26,527 nt of DNA from Polychytrium aggregatum. Lineage: Eukaryota > Chytridiomycota > Chytridiomycetes > Polychytriales. The DNA lies in the NCBI RefSeq assembly GCF_025602895.1, contig NW_026516525.1, positions 1 to 26,527 of the forward strand. Direction: 5' to 3'. Below, in pieces: positions 16,425-25,867 of this stretch (position 1 is its first letter; each line of letters begins with the position of its first letter). The notes below the pieces were generated by a model. It did no database searches. It saw only the letters and a list, made by a program, of their open reading frames with translations, and had not been told where the DNA came from. Position numbers and translations under genes: made by a program.

Positions 16425-19400
16425 ATGTCGACCTCCGCGGCTGGCGACAGCCCCTACCAATGCATCACCCACGGCCCCAAGCACGACCTGTTCATCTCAT
16501 ATAGAGTCGCCACCGAAGCCGCTACTGTCCAGGCTTTGAAGGAACTGTTCAACTCGGCCGCCCTCCGTCGATACAAAAAGCCCCTCACCATTTTCCACGA
16601 TGTCGACTGTCTCAGCGATGCCGATGACTGGCGCGACGGTTTCATGAGTGCCCTTCCCAAGAGTGGGTCTGCTATCCTCCTCATCAGCCAGGGATCTATG
16701 AACATGATGAAGGATAAGGCCAAGAGTGGTCAAGACAATGTCGTCCTCGAAATCGAGAAGGCTCTCGAGCTCAAGGATGAAAACTCTAATCTGCCTGTCC
16801 TTCCCCTCGCAGTCGCCACCAAGGGGACCAAAGACGGTGTCGATGTCTATACTCCCTTCCAGCCTGATCCGATGTTCTTCAACGATCCTGCCTTTGGCTC
16901 TCTCAAAAAGATCATGTCTCGTTTGAGGGATATCAACGTGCGCTCCCTCGATCCCACGAAGCTATACATGCGAGTCTATTACCTCCTCACCCTAATCCGC
17001 CCTCTGCGGATCGAAAGTTGGACCAAGAGGGAACTCGACGAAAGGCACTTTTGCGACCCCAAGTTCTGGGTCGATCCTGCCCACCTCCAAACACTGTTGG
17101 AGAAGGTGACCCTGACCGGCCGTGCCATCATCTCGGGCACAGGTGGCATGGGCAAGTCGGTGCTGGCCCGCCAGTTCGTCCGCTACATGATGGATGACCT
17201 CACCGTGAGCAACGCCGCCGACTTGCAGGCCATGAGGAACGAGACCGTCACCGCCAATGCACAATATTCCGATGTCTTCTGGGTCAACTGCTCGACCGAG
17301 ACGACAGCCCTCGAAGACCTGGGCCGCATTTTTCCTGGCATCAAGCCCAACAAGCTCAGAGAACATGCTGCAGAAACATTCAGCAGTTTGCCTGGCTATC
17401 TCCTGATCATCGACAATGTCGACGACATCAGCGTAGTCGACTTTATTTTTGACTACAACAAGCAGAAGGGATTCAGGGGCGACGTTGTTCTTGCAACTCG
17501 CCTGGCCTCGCTGCCCCTTGGCTCATTCCTCAAGTCGTTCAAGGCCAAAATCACTGGATACAAGCACGATCCACTCCGTCTCGGTGGCTGGGATGGCTCC
17601 ACCGCGCGCAAGTACATCACATCGTCTTCGCCACTGATCGGCAACAAGCTTGCTTCGGACGAGGCCAAAAAGTCTCTCGACAACATCGTCTCCAAGGCCA
17701 ACGGGTGTCCTCTTGTCATCGAGATAGTCGCGGCGTATCTCGAGAGCCACGACACTGCTCTCTCGGTACTCGGGGAGGCGTTTGCAAAGGCCCAGCAAGA
17801 TCAGAGTGAGGACGACAAAGTCCGGCTGTCGCTCGAGACGGTTGTAGATCTGTCCCTTGACTCGCTGATGAAGCGCGGAATCGAAGGAGTCGAGGCAATC
17901 CGGCTGTTTGGCGCTCTCAGTCTGGTGGCGCCGACGGACATTCAGCTCAACCTCATTCAGACGATCGCTCAAAAGCTGGAGCTCAAGACTGATGGTGAGC
18001 AAATGTGCAACGTGGGTGGATGTGGTCCGAGGGACCCCCTGCTTGCACCCAACGCTGATAAATTATTCACGCTGACGGAATTTCGATGGCCCACACATGA
18101 TCCTGACTATTCTGAAATCACAACTACGATCCACACGATACCACTGCCAACTCCCTCTGTCTAGCCGCCCGCCTGATCGACCTGGTCACCCAGAGCGGTC
18201 TTTTGCGAATCGAAGCCAAGAGTCGGTATTCAACCCACTCTCTTACCCAGCAAATCGCTCGGGAATACATCAAGACGCACAACGAGCTGGGAGCCGAGTC
18301 TATCGAAGACCTTACCGGTGAAGCGTTGCTGCTGCTCACGGAATCGCTCGGTTTGGAGACCCTCCAGTACTTTGAACACTTGGAGCAGCTCGCCATCAAG
18401 GTTGTCCCGGATCGATACACCAAGGAGACGCACGTCTTCTTGGAGAGCCGAGTCGGAGAGCTCGCCCAGAAGAATGGATCCTTGCGGGTGGCGATTCAGA
18501 CCCTCGAGAGCAACCTCAAGCGGACGATCGAGTTCCGTGGCACCGAGCAGCACATTGATATCATCCACATCCTGAGTTTCCTGGCCGATGCCCGAGGTCA
18601 GATAGAGAACCTTGATGGCGCCGAGGAGGCCTTCAATCGAGCTGTGGCGATGGCAGATGCAACAGATGGGCTCGGCGACGATCTGCAAACCGCGCTCACC
18701 CTCAGACACTTGGGCTCGGTGGCCTTCCAACGGGGCAAGCACGACAAAGCCGCGGAGCTGCTCCAGCAGGCACTCGATCGGCAGATCAAGATCCGTGGCT
18801 CCAGGGCGCATCCAGACGTTGCTGATACCCTCGATTGCATCGGAAACGTCAAGAAAGATCAGGGAAAGTGCGACGAAGCCGAGAAGCTGCATCGAGAGGC
18901 CGTGGACATCAGAGCTAAATCGCTCGACACGCTCGACCATCCCGAAGCCGCCCCGGCCCCCGGCGCTGCCTTGTCGAAAGGCGACTACGATGCCATGTCC
19001 AATTACTTCCAAAAGTCGCTCGAGCTCCAAAAGGATTTGCACCCCTCGCCACACCATCCTTCGATCGCCACCTCCCTCGAGTTCCTTGACAAGATAACCA
19101 AATCGCAAGGACGGTATAAAGATGCGCCCAACCTTTACAAACGGACTGAGGACATTGGCGGAGCAGTCCGCGACCCGCACGAGAACATTGATGTCGCCAC
19201 CATTGCCACCCGTCTTGGTCAGGTTGCCAGCGCACAGAAGGACTTTAACGCCGCCGAAAGGTACTATCAAGAGGCTGTGGACATCAGAGCCAAGTCATAT
19301 GGCACGCGTGTCCATCCCGAAGTCGCCACCGCCATCGACAAGCTCGGGGACGCCGCCTTGTCGAAAGGCGACTACGAGGCCGCCGTCAAGTACTTCCAAG

Positions 19401-19927
19401 AGTCGCTCGATATCAAAACCCAAGTCTACGACTCGCACGAGCACGGCGAGATCCGAGTAGCTCTCCAGCATCTTTCCCAGGCAGCCGCGTCTTTGGGTGA
19501 CTACGAGACCGTGCTCAAATGCAACAAAGAGTTGGCTGACCGTGAAGGAAAGATCAACGATTCAAAGAAGAGCCCCTTGATCGCTGTGGTGCCCGTTGCG
19601 GTACAAGCGAGCGCCATCGAGTCGGACGACCAGGACACCAACGTGAAGGATCTCCAAGAGATGCTCAAGAACGAAATCAAGATCCACGGGACGAAATGGC
19701 ACAAATCGGTCGCCCAGATCAACATCAGGCTGGGAAACGCCTCTTATCACCAAGGACAGTACGAGGCCGCTCACCAGTACTTCCAGGAGGCGCTCAACAT
19801 CGTGACCAGGATAACCGGGCGAGAAGATCATCCTGACACCAATGAGATTCTCGCGAAAATATCTTTGGTGAACGAAATGCTACCGTCTGACGAGTGGGAG
19901 GACGACGAAGAACAGCCGGCTCGTTAA
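16425..19927 (+). CDS. TIR / NB-ARC / TPR protein (NLR-like STAND receptor)
   Basis: Model: join(16425..17994, 18165..19927), 1,110 aa; the intron runs GTGAGC...CTAG, 170 bp, phase 1. Residues ~19-150 form a TIR domain (HDLFISYR, TIFHDVD, ILLISQ, DNVVLEIEKAL with E109/E111 near the usual NADase glutamate). NB-ARC follows: P-loop GTGGMGKS at 238-245, Walker B LLIIDNVDD at ~326-334, sensor arginine in VVLATR (R359), GCPL at 427-430, and HSLTQQI at ~548 where the MHD-like winged-helix motif sits. From ~600 to ~1090 run kinesin-light-chain-type TPRs. By family knowledge such proteins oligomerise on sensing a ligand and activate the TIR effector (NAD+ cleavage); function here is inferred. MSTSAAG was chosen as start because upstream codons read a tandem repeat. 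Confidence 0.88.
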
Positions 19928-20435
19928 GCACCGACTGGGACACTGGTCATCGTTCAAGCGCCATTTGGCCCCTATGCTTTCGCAGCCGCCAGGTCTGCGC
20001 TCGAAGCCAGAGCGGACAAGAATGATAAAGATTGCTCTGCCATCGTCCCAGCTCTCTCCGCCAGATCCGCAGCCTCCAACACATCCCACGCGATCGATCC
20101 CGAGTTTGCGTCAACGACGGCGATCAGAAATACATATTTGACAATCCGATACGCTACGACATCATAGACCGACATCGCAGCCTGGTCGATCCAGCAGCCG
20201 CAGGCTCACAGATCTGCTTGGGTAGGGGATTGCGTCAGCTGCGACTGCGATCCATCGACAGCCAGTCTCCTGCTCGGCCAAGGACTGAGACGGCTGCAGA
20301 GGAGCGAAAGTAAGCGGTCCCTCGAATGGCGGTGTCGCAACCATCGAGCAGATCTGTGGCTAGCAGTCCCTGTCGGTCACCATGCGTCTTTGAGATCAAG
20401 ATGGGTCAGCGGAGACCTGAAAACGAAGCTGTCGC
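19928..20435. other. intergenic stretch between convergent genes, with one weak small ORF
   Basis: A minus-strand frame of 67 codons (20175-19972, beginning MSVYDVVAYRIVKYVFLIAV) ends 45 bp from the NLR stop. It has a plausible hydrophobic pattern but no recognised family and no convincing upstream exon. A second minus frame (20344-20162) is equally uncertain. I see nothing else. Confidence 0.25.
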
Positions 20436-21013
20436 TCACTGAGAAGCTGCCTCTGCTCCGAGCTGATCGTTTCCGACGGGGGCGGGCTTGGAGGATGCGA
20501 CGTTAGCGCCATAGGGCCCACGCATCCGCTTTCGGGGGTCGACCTGCCAAAAGTGCATGTGAGGCGGGAAAGGTCAGTCGATCGAGCGCAGCGACAGGGT
20601 ATCGTATCGGGTGTGTCGCAGCGTGAAGCGCATTGTGTGTTTGCCCATGCATCCTGATCGGCATGTGGGTGTTTGACGAGGGTCCATCAAGTTCCAGCCG
20701 CAAGCCTGTTGGCGGATCATCTTCTGATTCTGTCCAGTGTCTCGTTCAGCACCATCATGCTCGACACCTCGCTCATGTTGGCAAGCAGCCGATAGGGACG
20801 GGTCCGGTGACTGCGGCGACAGAGCACATCGATACCTACGGTGCTGTGTTTGCAGTCCAGGTAGATCTGCTGGGCAAGCCGGCATTTTCTCGGCACAGAG
20901 TCGTCGTATTCCTTCAGGAGACATTCCTTGACCGAATGGCGCTGGACCAGGACGCAGTCGCTCTCGAGAAGACAGCTGACGAGATCATCGAAGAAGGCTT
21001 TGCAGCTGGGCAT
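20436..21013 (-). CDS. PET191: cytochrome c oxidase assembly factor PET191/COA5, two exons
   Basis: Model: complement(join(20436..20543, 20840..21013)), 93 aa; the intron runs GTAGGT...GGCAG, 296 bp, phase 0. The protein has the six-cysteine layout of PET191/COA5: C4-x9-C14, C20, C31 and C44-x9-C54 (SCKAFFDDLVSCLLESDC, CRLAQQIYLDC). Splicing joins CKHST to VDPRKRMRG, reproducing the conserved end seen in human COA5 (CKRSVLDNRARFRG). Without the intron that match is lost, which is the main support for the splice. The family is a twin-CX9C protein of the mitochondrial intermembrane space needed for complex IV assembly. The 93-aa length fits the family (about 75-110 aa). The short tail after RMRGPYG is unremarkable. 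Confidence 0.88.
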
Positions 21014-21310
21014 GGTATCGGCGTGGGTGCTGGGCAGCGGCGCTGTATTGTCGGAGTTTGCTGTTGGCTGGATTGTGCAGCACCTGGGTCAGAGTCGCGG
21101 CCTGGCTGCGTTGGCTGCTGATGGTGATGGATCTTGCGAATAACAAAACCGCAGGACGATTCTGCACCAGCATGAAGCGAGAGGGAGGCGAGGATCTCCC
21201 TTGCTCTCGGCGAGAGGGCCGAGACGGTGCGCAGCCGGCACAACTCCAAGCACAGGGCACCAGAACGCAACGAGAGCACACCAGCAGAGCGCAAACCAAA
21301 TGAAACGAAT

Positions 21311-21370
21311 TGGACTGGATTGGACTGAATTGGACTGGATTGGACTGGATTGAACTGGATTGGACTGACT
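21311..21370 (+). repeat. 10-bp tandem repeat (TGGACTGGAT), six copies
   Basis: Six consecutive decamers with few changes are bounded on both sides by TGAAACGAA (21301-21309 and 21371-21379). Confidence 0.9.
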
Positions 21371-22096
21371 TGAAACGAAATGAGCCGATTCCCAGCGGGC
21401 GAGAAATCGCCATTCATCCGCTTGACATGGCGAGGGAGGGAGAGCCACGGCTTGGACATACTCCCATGGGCTCTGAATGGGGGGCGGGACAGGCCCGAAC
21501 CCGCACGGTTGCATGGATGGCATTGCGGGGTCATGGTCATGACTGAGTGTTGCCCGTGGGCACCAGCCGGGCAGCGCAGGCGGTTGATGCAGAAAATCGC
21601 AAGAGTGGCGACCACAAAAACGCAAGATCGACATGGACGCGACCGACGCGAGCGCCGATGATGGACTGCAGCTTCATCGACAACCCGCCGTGGCCCGGGA
21701 TGGACCGGCGGCTGGAGGAAGCAGCGGACTCGGGCGATATGATTTGGAGATGTGCTCCAGCGACGTGCTCCGGCGACGTGCTTGGGCACTCCTGGGACGA
21801 GGGTCCGTGGGAACATCGGGTGCCAGGACGAAGATCGAGGACCAGAGCCGCGTTCGGCGCCACCGGGCACAGCCCACACAGCCGACGCGTCGGCGCGGAT
21901 TGGCCGGCGGGGCGGGTCACGCGAACTGTGCTTTTTTGGGCAGACCGCGCCGCGCGGGCCTTGTCGTCCAAACGCGGCGGAGAGGCAGCGCGCACCCGCG
22001 CGCATGCGCGTTGCCGCCCTTGCGGAGCCCGAGCGCCGGCGTGCCCGTGGCTGGCGCTGCCACAAACGGAAAGGCAATCGACGTGTGCGGTGCCAG

Positions 22097-22172
22097 TTCA
22101 ACTGTGTGTGTGGTGCTGGCTCGACTGTGTGTGTAGTGCTGGCTCGACTGTGTGTGTAGTGCTGGCTCAACT
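22097..22172 (+). repeat. 23-bp minisatellite, about 3.3 copies
   Basis: Units CTCGACTGTGTGTGTAGTGC (plus TGG) lie at 22120 and 22143, with a TTCAACTG variant at 22097 and a partial copy after 22166. Confidence 0.9.
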
Positions 22173-22521
22173 GAATGAGCGTATCTTCTATGGCACATCG
22201 AAAGCGAGCGCCTAACAATCGCACATGTGCCGTCAAGCACACGGCGAGTGCGCAATCGCGACTCGGTCTGCGCTGTGCATCAATGTCGACTGGTGCTGTG
22301 CAGGCCGCCGAGTGCACGCCGCCAATTGGTCGGGCTTGTTCCGCGTCGCCTTTCGTCGTCACGTTGGCCGCGTCTGGCTGTGGCCATTTCGCGCAACTCT
22401 GAGCATCACCCGTATCCGTTGTGAGGGCATTGGCTGCAAAGTGGGTCGCCGTCAAAATCGTTGAGCCGTTAGTATGCATCTGTGGATGTGTTGTTCCAAG
22501 CGTGTCGCCAACGAGCATGTC

Positions 22522-22555
22522 GATATCTGGATATATCTGGATATATCTGGATATC
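22522..22555 (+). repeat. 10-bp repeat (ATATATCTGG), about 3.5 copies
   Basis: GATATCTGG is followed by two exact ATATATCTGG units and ATATC, so the block begins GATATC and ends GGATATC. Confidence 0.85.
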
Positions 22556-23042
22556 AATGCCCCCATTGCGAGCTTGATCAAGTCCTCGCCGCCTCCATCC
22601 GCTGGATCTCTGGACCTTGCCTTGGCGCGCTTCGCTTGCTTGCTCCAGCCACTGCCGCACAAGCTGCCTCTGCTGCTGCCTCTGCTGCTGCCACCCACAC
22701 GTTCCCGTCCACAAGCCGGCGCTGTCCTACTGGCCAGCCGCGATAAGGAGCGCCGGCCTTTGTGGTCGTTGCTGTTTGCGGCTGCCTTGCCCCGTCGCCG
22801 CCCAGCCAACACCACAGCGCCCACTGTGCTGCCGAGGCTCCAATCCCTGACGGCCTCGTCGGCCTCGTTTCCAGCGTCCGTTCGTTTAAAGCCCTCTGCC
22901 GTGGCCTCCACCCGCCTCCGTCGTCTCCGCCTTTCCTTTGGGAACCTGCTCCCCTCATCCCTCTCCCTCCATCGCTCGCTGTTCTTCCCATTCCCCCTCC
23001 AGCTCAGGTTCTCCAAAGAGGCTTCTCTTGCTCTCCGTCCAC

Positions 23043-24938
23043 ATGCTCGCCAGATCCGTCGCCGCCTTTGCGCTTGCCGCCGCCTGGGGCTCACTCCAGG
23101 CCAATGCCCAGACCAGCCCCCAGTGTGTTTCTCTCGCAACCGCCGATCCATGCAAGGAGTTTGCGGGTAAGTGGCATGTTCGGTGCCAAACTGTCTCTCT
23201 GGCCAGCAGCGGTTGGCGGACCGCGGCCTGTTGGCCAGGGCTGCATATGTGCCTGCCCGAAAGCCATCTGTCTCCCGCAGCCCCTGCCTGTCTCCCACTT
23301 GCCTCCACTCGGTCGCCAATATCGAGATTGGGCGATTCATCGCTTGGAATAAGCCTGACCCTGTTTTATGCCACTCTGGTCGCCACTCCCTTCGCCTTTG
23401 CCCCACTCTCTCTGTAAACCGCCGTCCCGCACCGTTCCCCGATTCCAGCCGACTCGGTTGTCGTCCCCAACGCCATGGGCTACACCGACCTCAGCAGCTT
23501 CAACAGTCTCACATCCAACTGGCTTGCAAATGCCCCGGTTCGCTACCAGTGCCCAACCTTCAACTACCACATCGTTCCTTATTTCACCTCGGTTCGCTGT
23601 GGCCTCGAGGTCGACCGTGCCACTCAGACGACCTCCACCACCATCAAGTGCAACGGCAATGCTGCCCCTGCTCAGATTTGCGCTTCATCTGTCAAGGCCA
23701 TGATTGCTGGCATCAATCAGGCCTTTGCTGCCTGCCCTGCCTGGCCCGACAGCAGCACCAATCTGCGTACCCAAGACATGAATGAGTATCAGACCTTGTT
23801 GGGCGATGTCACCGATAGCCCCGGATGCATCTCGGCTATCTCCTACGAACAATACTGCGGTAGGCATCGCCATCTGCATACACTCGCCGCCAACCTGTCT
23901 TTTAGGCGATATATCACTAATGGAATGTGCACCCTCTGTCCGGTCCCAGGCTACTTCTACCTTACCGATGCCCAGGCCTACTGCGCCCAGACCACCACCG
24001 ATCCCTGCTGCAAGGCTGCGAACATGGGCGGCAACAATGCCACCTCCGCCGCCGCCGCTGCCACATCAGCGACCCCCAAGATCTCGGTTGCTGCCGCCAC
24101 CACCTCAAAGCCCAGCGCTGTGTCCACTTCGGCCGCGACCGACTCGTCCAGCTCCAGCTCCAGCACCAGTCTGTTCTCTAGCCCGGCCGTCATTGGCGGC
24201 ATCGCTGGTGGTGGTGCCCTTCTTCTTGGTGGCATCGTTGCCGCCGTGATCGTTATGCGCCGCAGAAAGGCCAACCAGCAGGATAGCTATGACGACTACA
24301 ACGGCGGCAACAACTATGACAACCGCCAGACCTTTGCCTACGGTGACGCCAACAACGCTGCTCCCCAGACCATGTACGGAGGCAACGACAAGTCCATGTA
24401 CGGTGGCCCGCAGACCATGTACGACGGACCCCAGACCATGTATGGCGGCAACGATCAATCTATGTATGGCGGCCCGCAGACCATGTATGGTGGAAACGAC
24501 AAGTCTATGTACGGCGGCCCGCAGACCATGTACGACGGTCCTGATGCCGGCCAGGTCTCGGAGACCATGGAGGTTATCTACAATTACACCGCCAACCTGT
24601 CCGACGAGATCCAACTGAGTACGTAGCCACACCTGTCCCATCGTAGCGCGAAGTGCCATCGTTTGTTACGCTTCCAGTCTGCACCATCACATGCGCCCCT
24701 CTAACCGCGAATCTTCACTTCCCAATCGCGCCCCGATTTGCTTTCAGACATTGGCGATACCATCATTGTCAAGTGCAAGTTCGATGACGGCTGGGCCTTT
24801 GGATTCAACGTCAGCACCAGTCAGGAGGGCTCGTTCCCGCTGGCCTGCGTCGATGTTCCCAACGGCGGCAGCGGTGCCCCGCGAAAGAACGAGGGAATCC
24901 GCCAGCGTGCCTCGTCGCTGTACATGCCCGCCAACTAG
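23043..24938 (+). CDS. type I membrane protein with Cys-containing ectodomain and cytoplasmic tyrosine repeats and SH3 domain
   Basis: Model: join(23043..23166, 23449..23859, 23950..24618, 24748..24938), 464 aa; all three introns are phase 1. A signal peptide (LARSVAAFALAAAWGSLQANA) leads a ~200-aa cysteine-containing ectodomain (paired cysteines such as DPCCKAA), then a Ser/Thr/Ala-rich stalk likely O-glycosylated. One membrane span lies at ~258-281 (AVIGGIAGGGALLLGGIVAA), followed by RRRK, which marks the cytoplasmic side. The tail has a tandem repeat of PQTMYGGNDKSMYGG type with about nine tyrosines. The C-terminus is an SH3 domain at ~385-445 (EVIYNYTANLSDEIQL, NIGDTIIV, DDGWAFG, GSFPLACV), assembled only by splicing exons 3 and 4. 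It probably links a surface signal to proline-rich cytoplasmic partners; ligand and partners are unknown. Confidence 0.85.
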
Positions 24939-25037
24939 ATTAGACAGCTTCCCACAGTCCCTTCTTGCGCCCTGGCCACCATCACCGACCCCTCTCGTTC
25001 CCTGTTCGAGATCCCTCCACGACCGCTCACGACCACT

Positions 25038-25099
<62 letters not shown>

Positions 25100-25867
25100 T
25101 GACCACGATCCCGTCACCGGACTGTCTGTGATCCCAATCTTTGCCGAGCAAATGTGCACTTTATTCCACGTCCACCCACCCACCCCATGTGCATATTCTC
25201 TGGCCGGACGGGACAAACATGATTATCCTGCCAGTCAACTCGCTCCCCGACTGCTTTGCATTTTGGCGGAGGAGAGTTGCGTCTTGGCCCTCACTCTCCC
25301 TCATTCAGTCCCTGCCGGATTTTGACTTGCATTTGTGATTTGCTTTCGTTTTCTTTTGTGCTCTATTTCGCCCTCGGCCGCCACTGTCCTCGGTGCTGCT
25401 CCGTTTTGGAACACGCGAAACGGCTTCGTCCATGATGGCAAGCAATGCATCACCTTTATCAAATCAAAGGAGGGGAGGGGCTCCGTTCTGCAGATCATCC
25501 ATCCGATCAAAGTGTTCGATCGCGAGCACTCCAATCCCTCGACTCCTCGTTCATTCGGCCGGCAATAGTGTGGTGTTTGGCAATGAATCGTGTTGGTTCT
25601 TTGCCGTTTCTTGAGAATGGCGGCTCTTGTGGGGTCATCAGCACAAACGAGAGTGAGGGTGGCAGCAACAAACCAGGGCCATAGGCGAATGTCACCGATG
25701 AGCATCGCAGATGAATGCACGATCCGCTTCTGCACATATATATTGGCTCTGAATGATGCTGTCTGCATCGCAGCTGATCCCGGCTGAGACCGCGGCCGTC
25801 AATCTCCCGTTTGGACATCCCATGAATGCATGAATCAAGGCAGGCGGGGGGATGGCTTGGGCTGTCG
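24939..25867. other. intergenic stretch between convergent genes
   Basis: The stretch holds the 3' UTR of the SH3 gene, a hexanucleotide array (25041-25108) and otherwise no recognisable gene. Frames of up to about 155 codons (for example minus 25768-25301) show no domain. Confidence 0.4.
25041..25108 (+). repeat. hexanucleotide microsatellite (GACCAC)n, about 11 copies
   Basis: Near-perfect GACCAC units with one CAT variant, preceded by degenerate copies from about 25021. It lies about 100 bp beyond the stop of the SH3 gene and so may be in its 3' UTR. Confidence 0.95.

Larger units (their letters stand above)
21014..23042. other. two-kilobase intergenic stretch rich in simple repeats
   Basis: Long open frames exist on both strands because the DNA is GC-rich and repetitive (a minus-strand frame even crosses to 23406), but none has a recognisable domain and they run through tandem repeats. 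It contains arrays at 21311-21370, 22097-22172 and 22522-22555, a 13-bp repeat around 21757-21785 (GTGCTCCRGCGAC) and a CTGCTGCCT repeat near 22667-22693. The last ~400 bp, pyrimidine-rich, are probably the promoter and leader of the SH3 gene. Confidence 0.4.

Noticed and set aside
19972..20175. Small minus-strand ORF beginning MSVYDVVAYR
   Set aside because: The peptide looks protein-like, but I found no family, no clear upstream exon and an equally open opposite strand, so I did not call it a gene.
21547..22215. Plus-strand frame of 222 codons
   Set aside because: Arg/Ala-rich in every frame, ends in a minisatellite, no domain; typical of GC-rich intergenic DNA.
20914..23406. Very long minus-strand open frame (about 830 codons)
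   Set aside because: It runs through tandem repeats, the PET191 start region and exon 1 of the SH3 gene on the opposite strand, and has no domain. It is a GC-rich chance frame.
25041..25108. Regular repeats resembling a CRISPR array
   Set aside because: A hexanucleotide microsatellite without spacers, in a eukaryotic genome.
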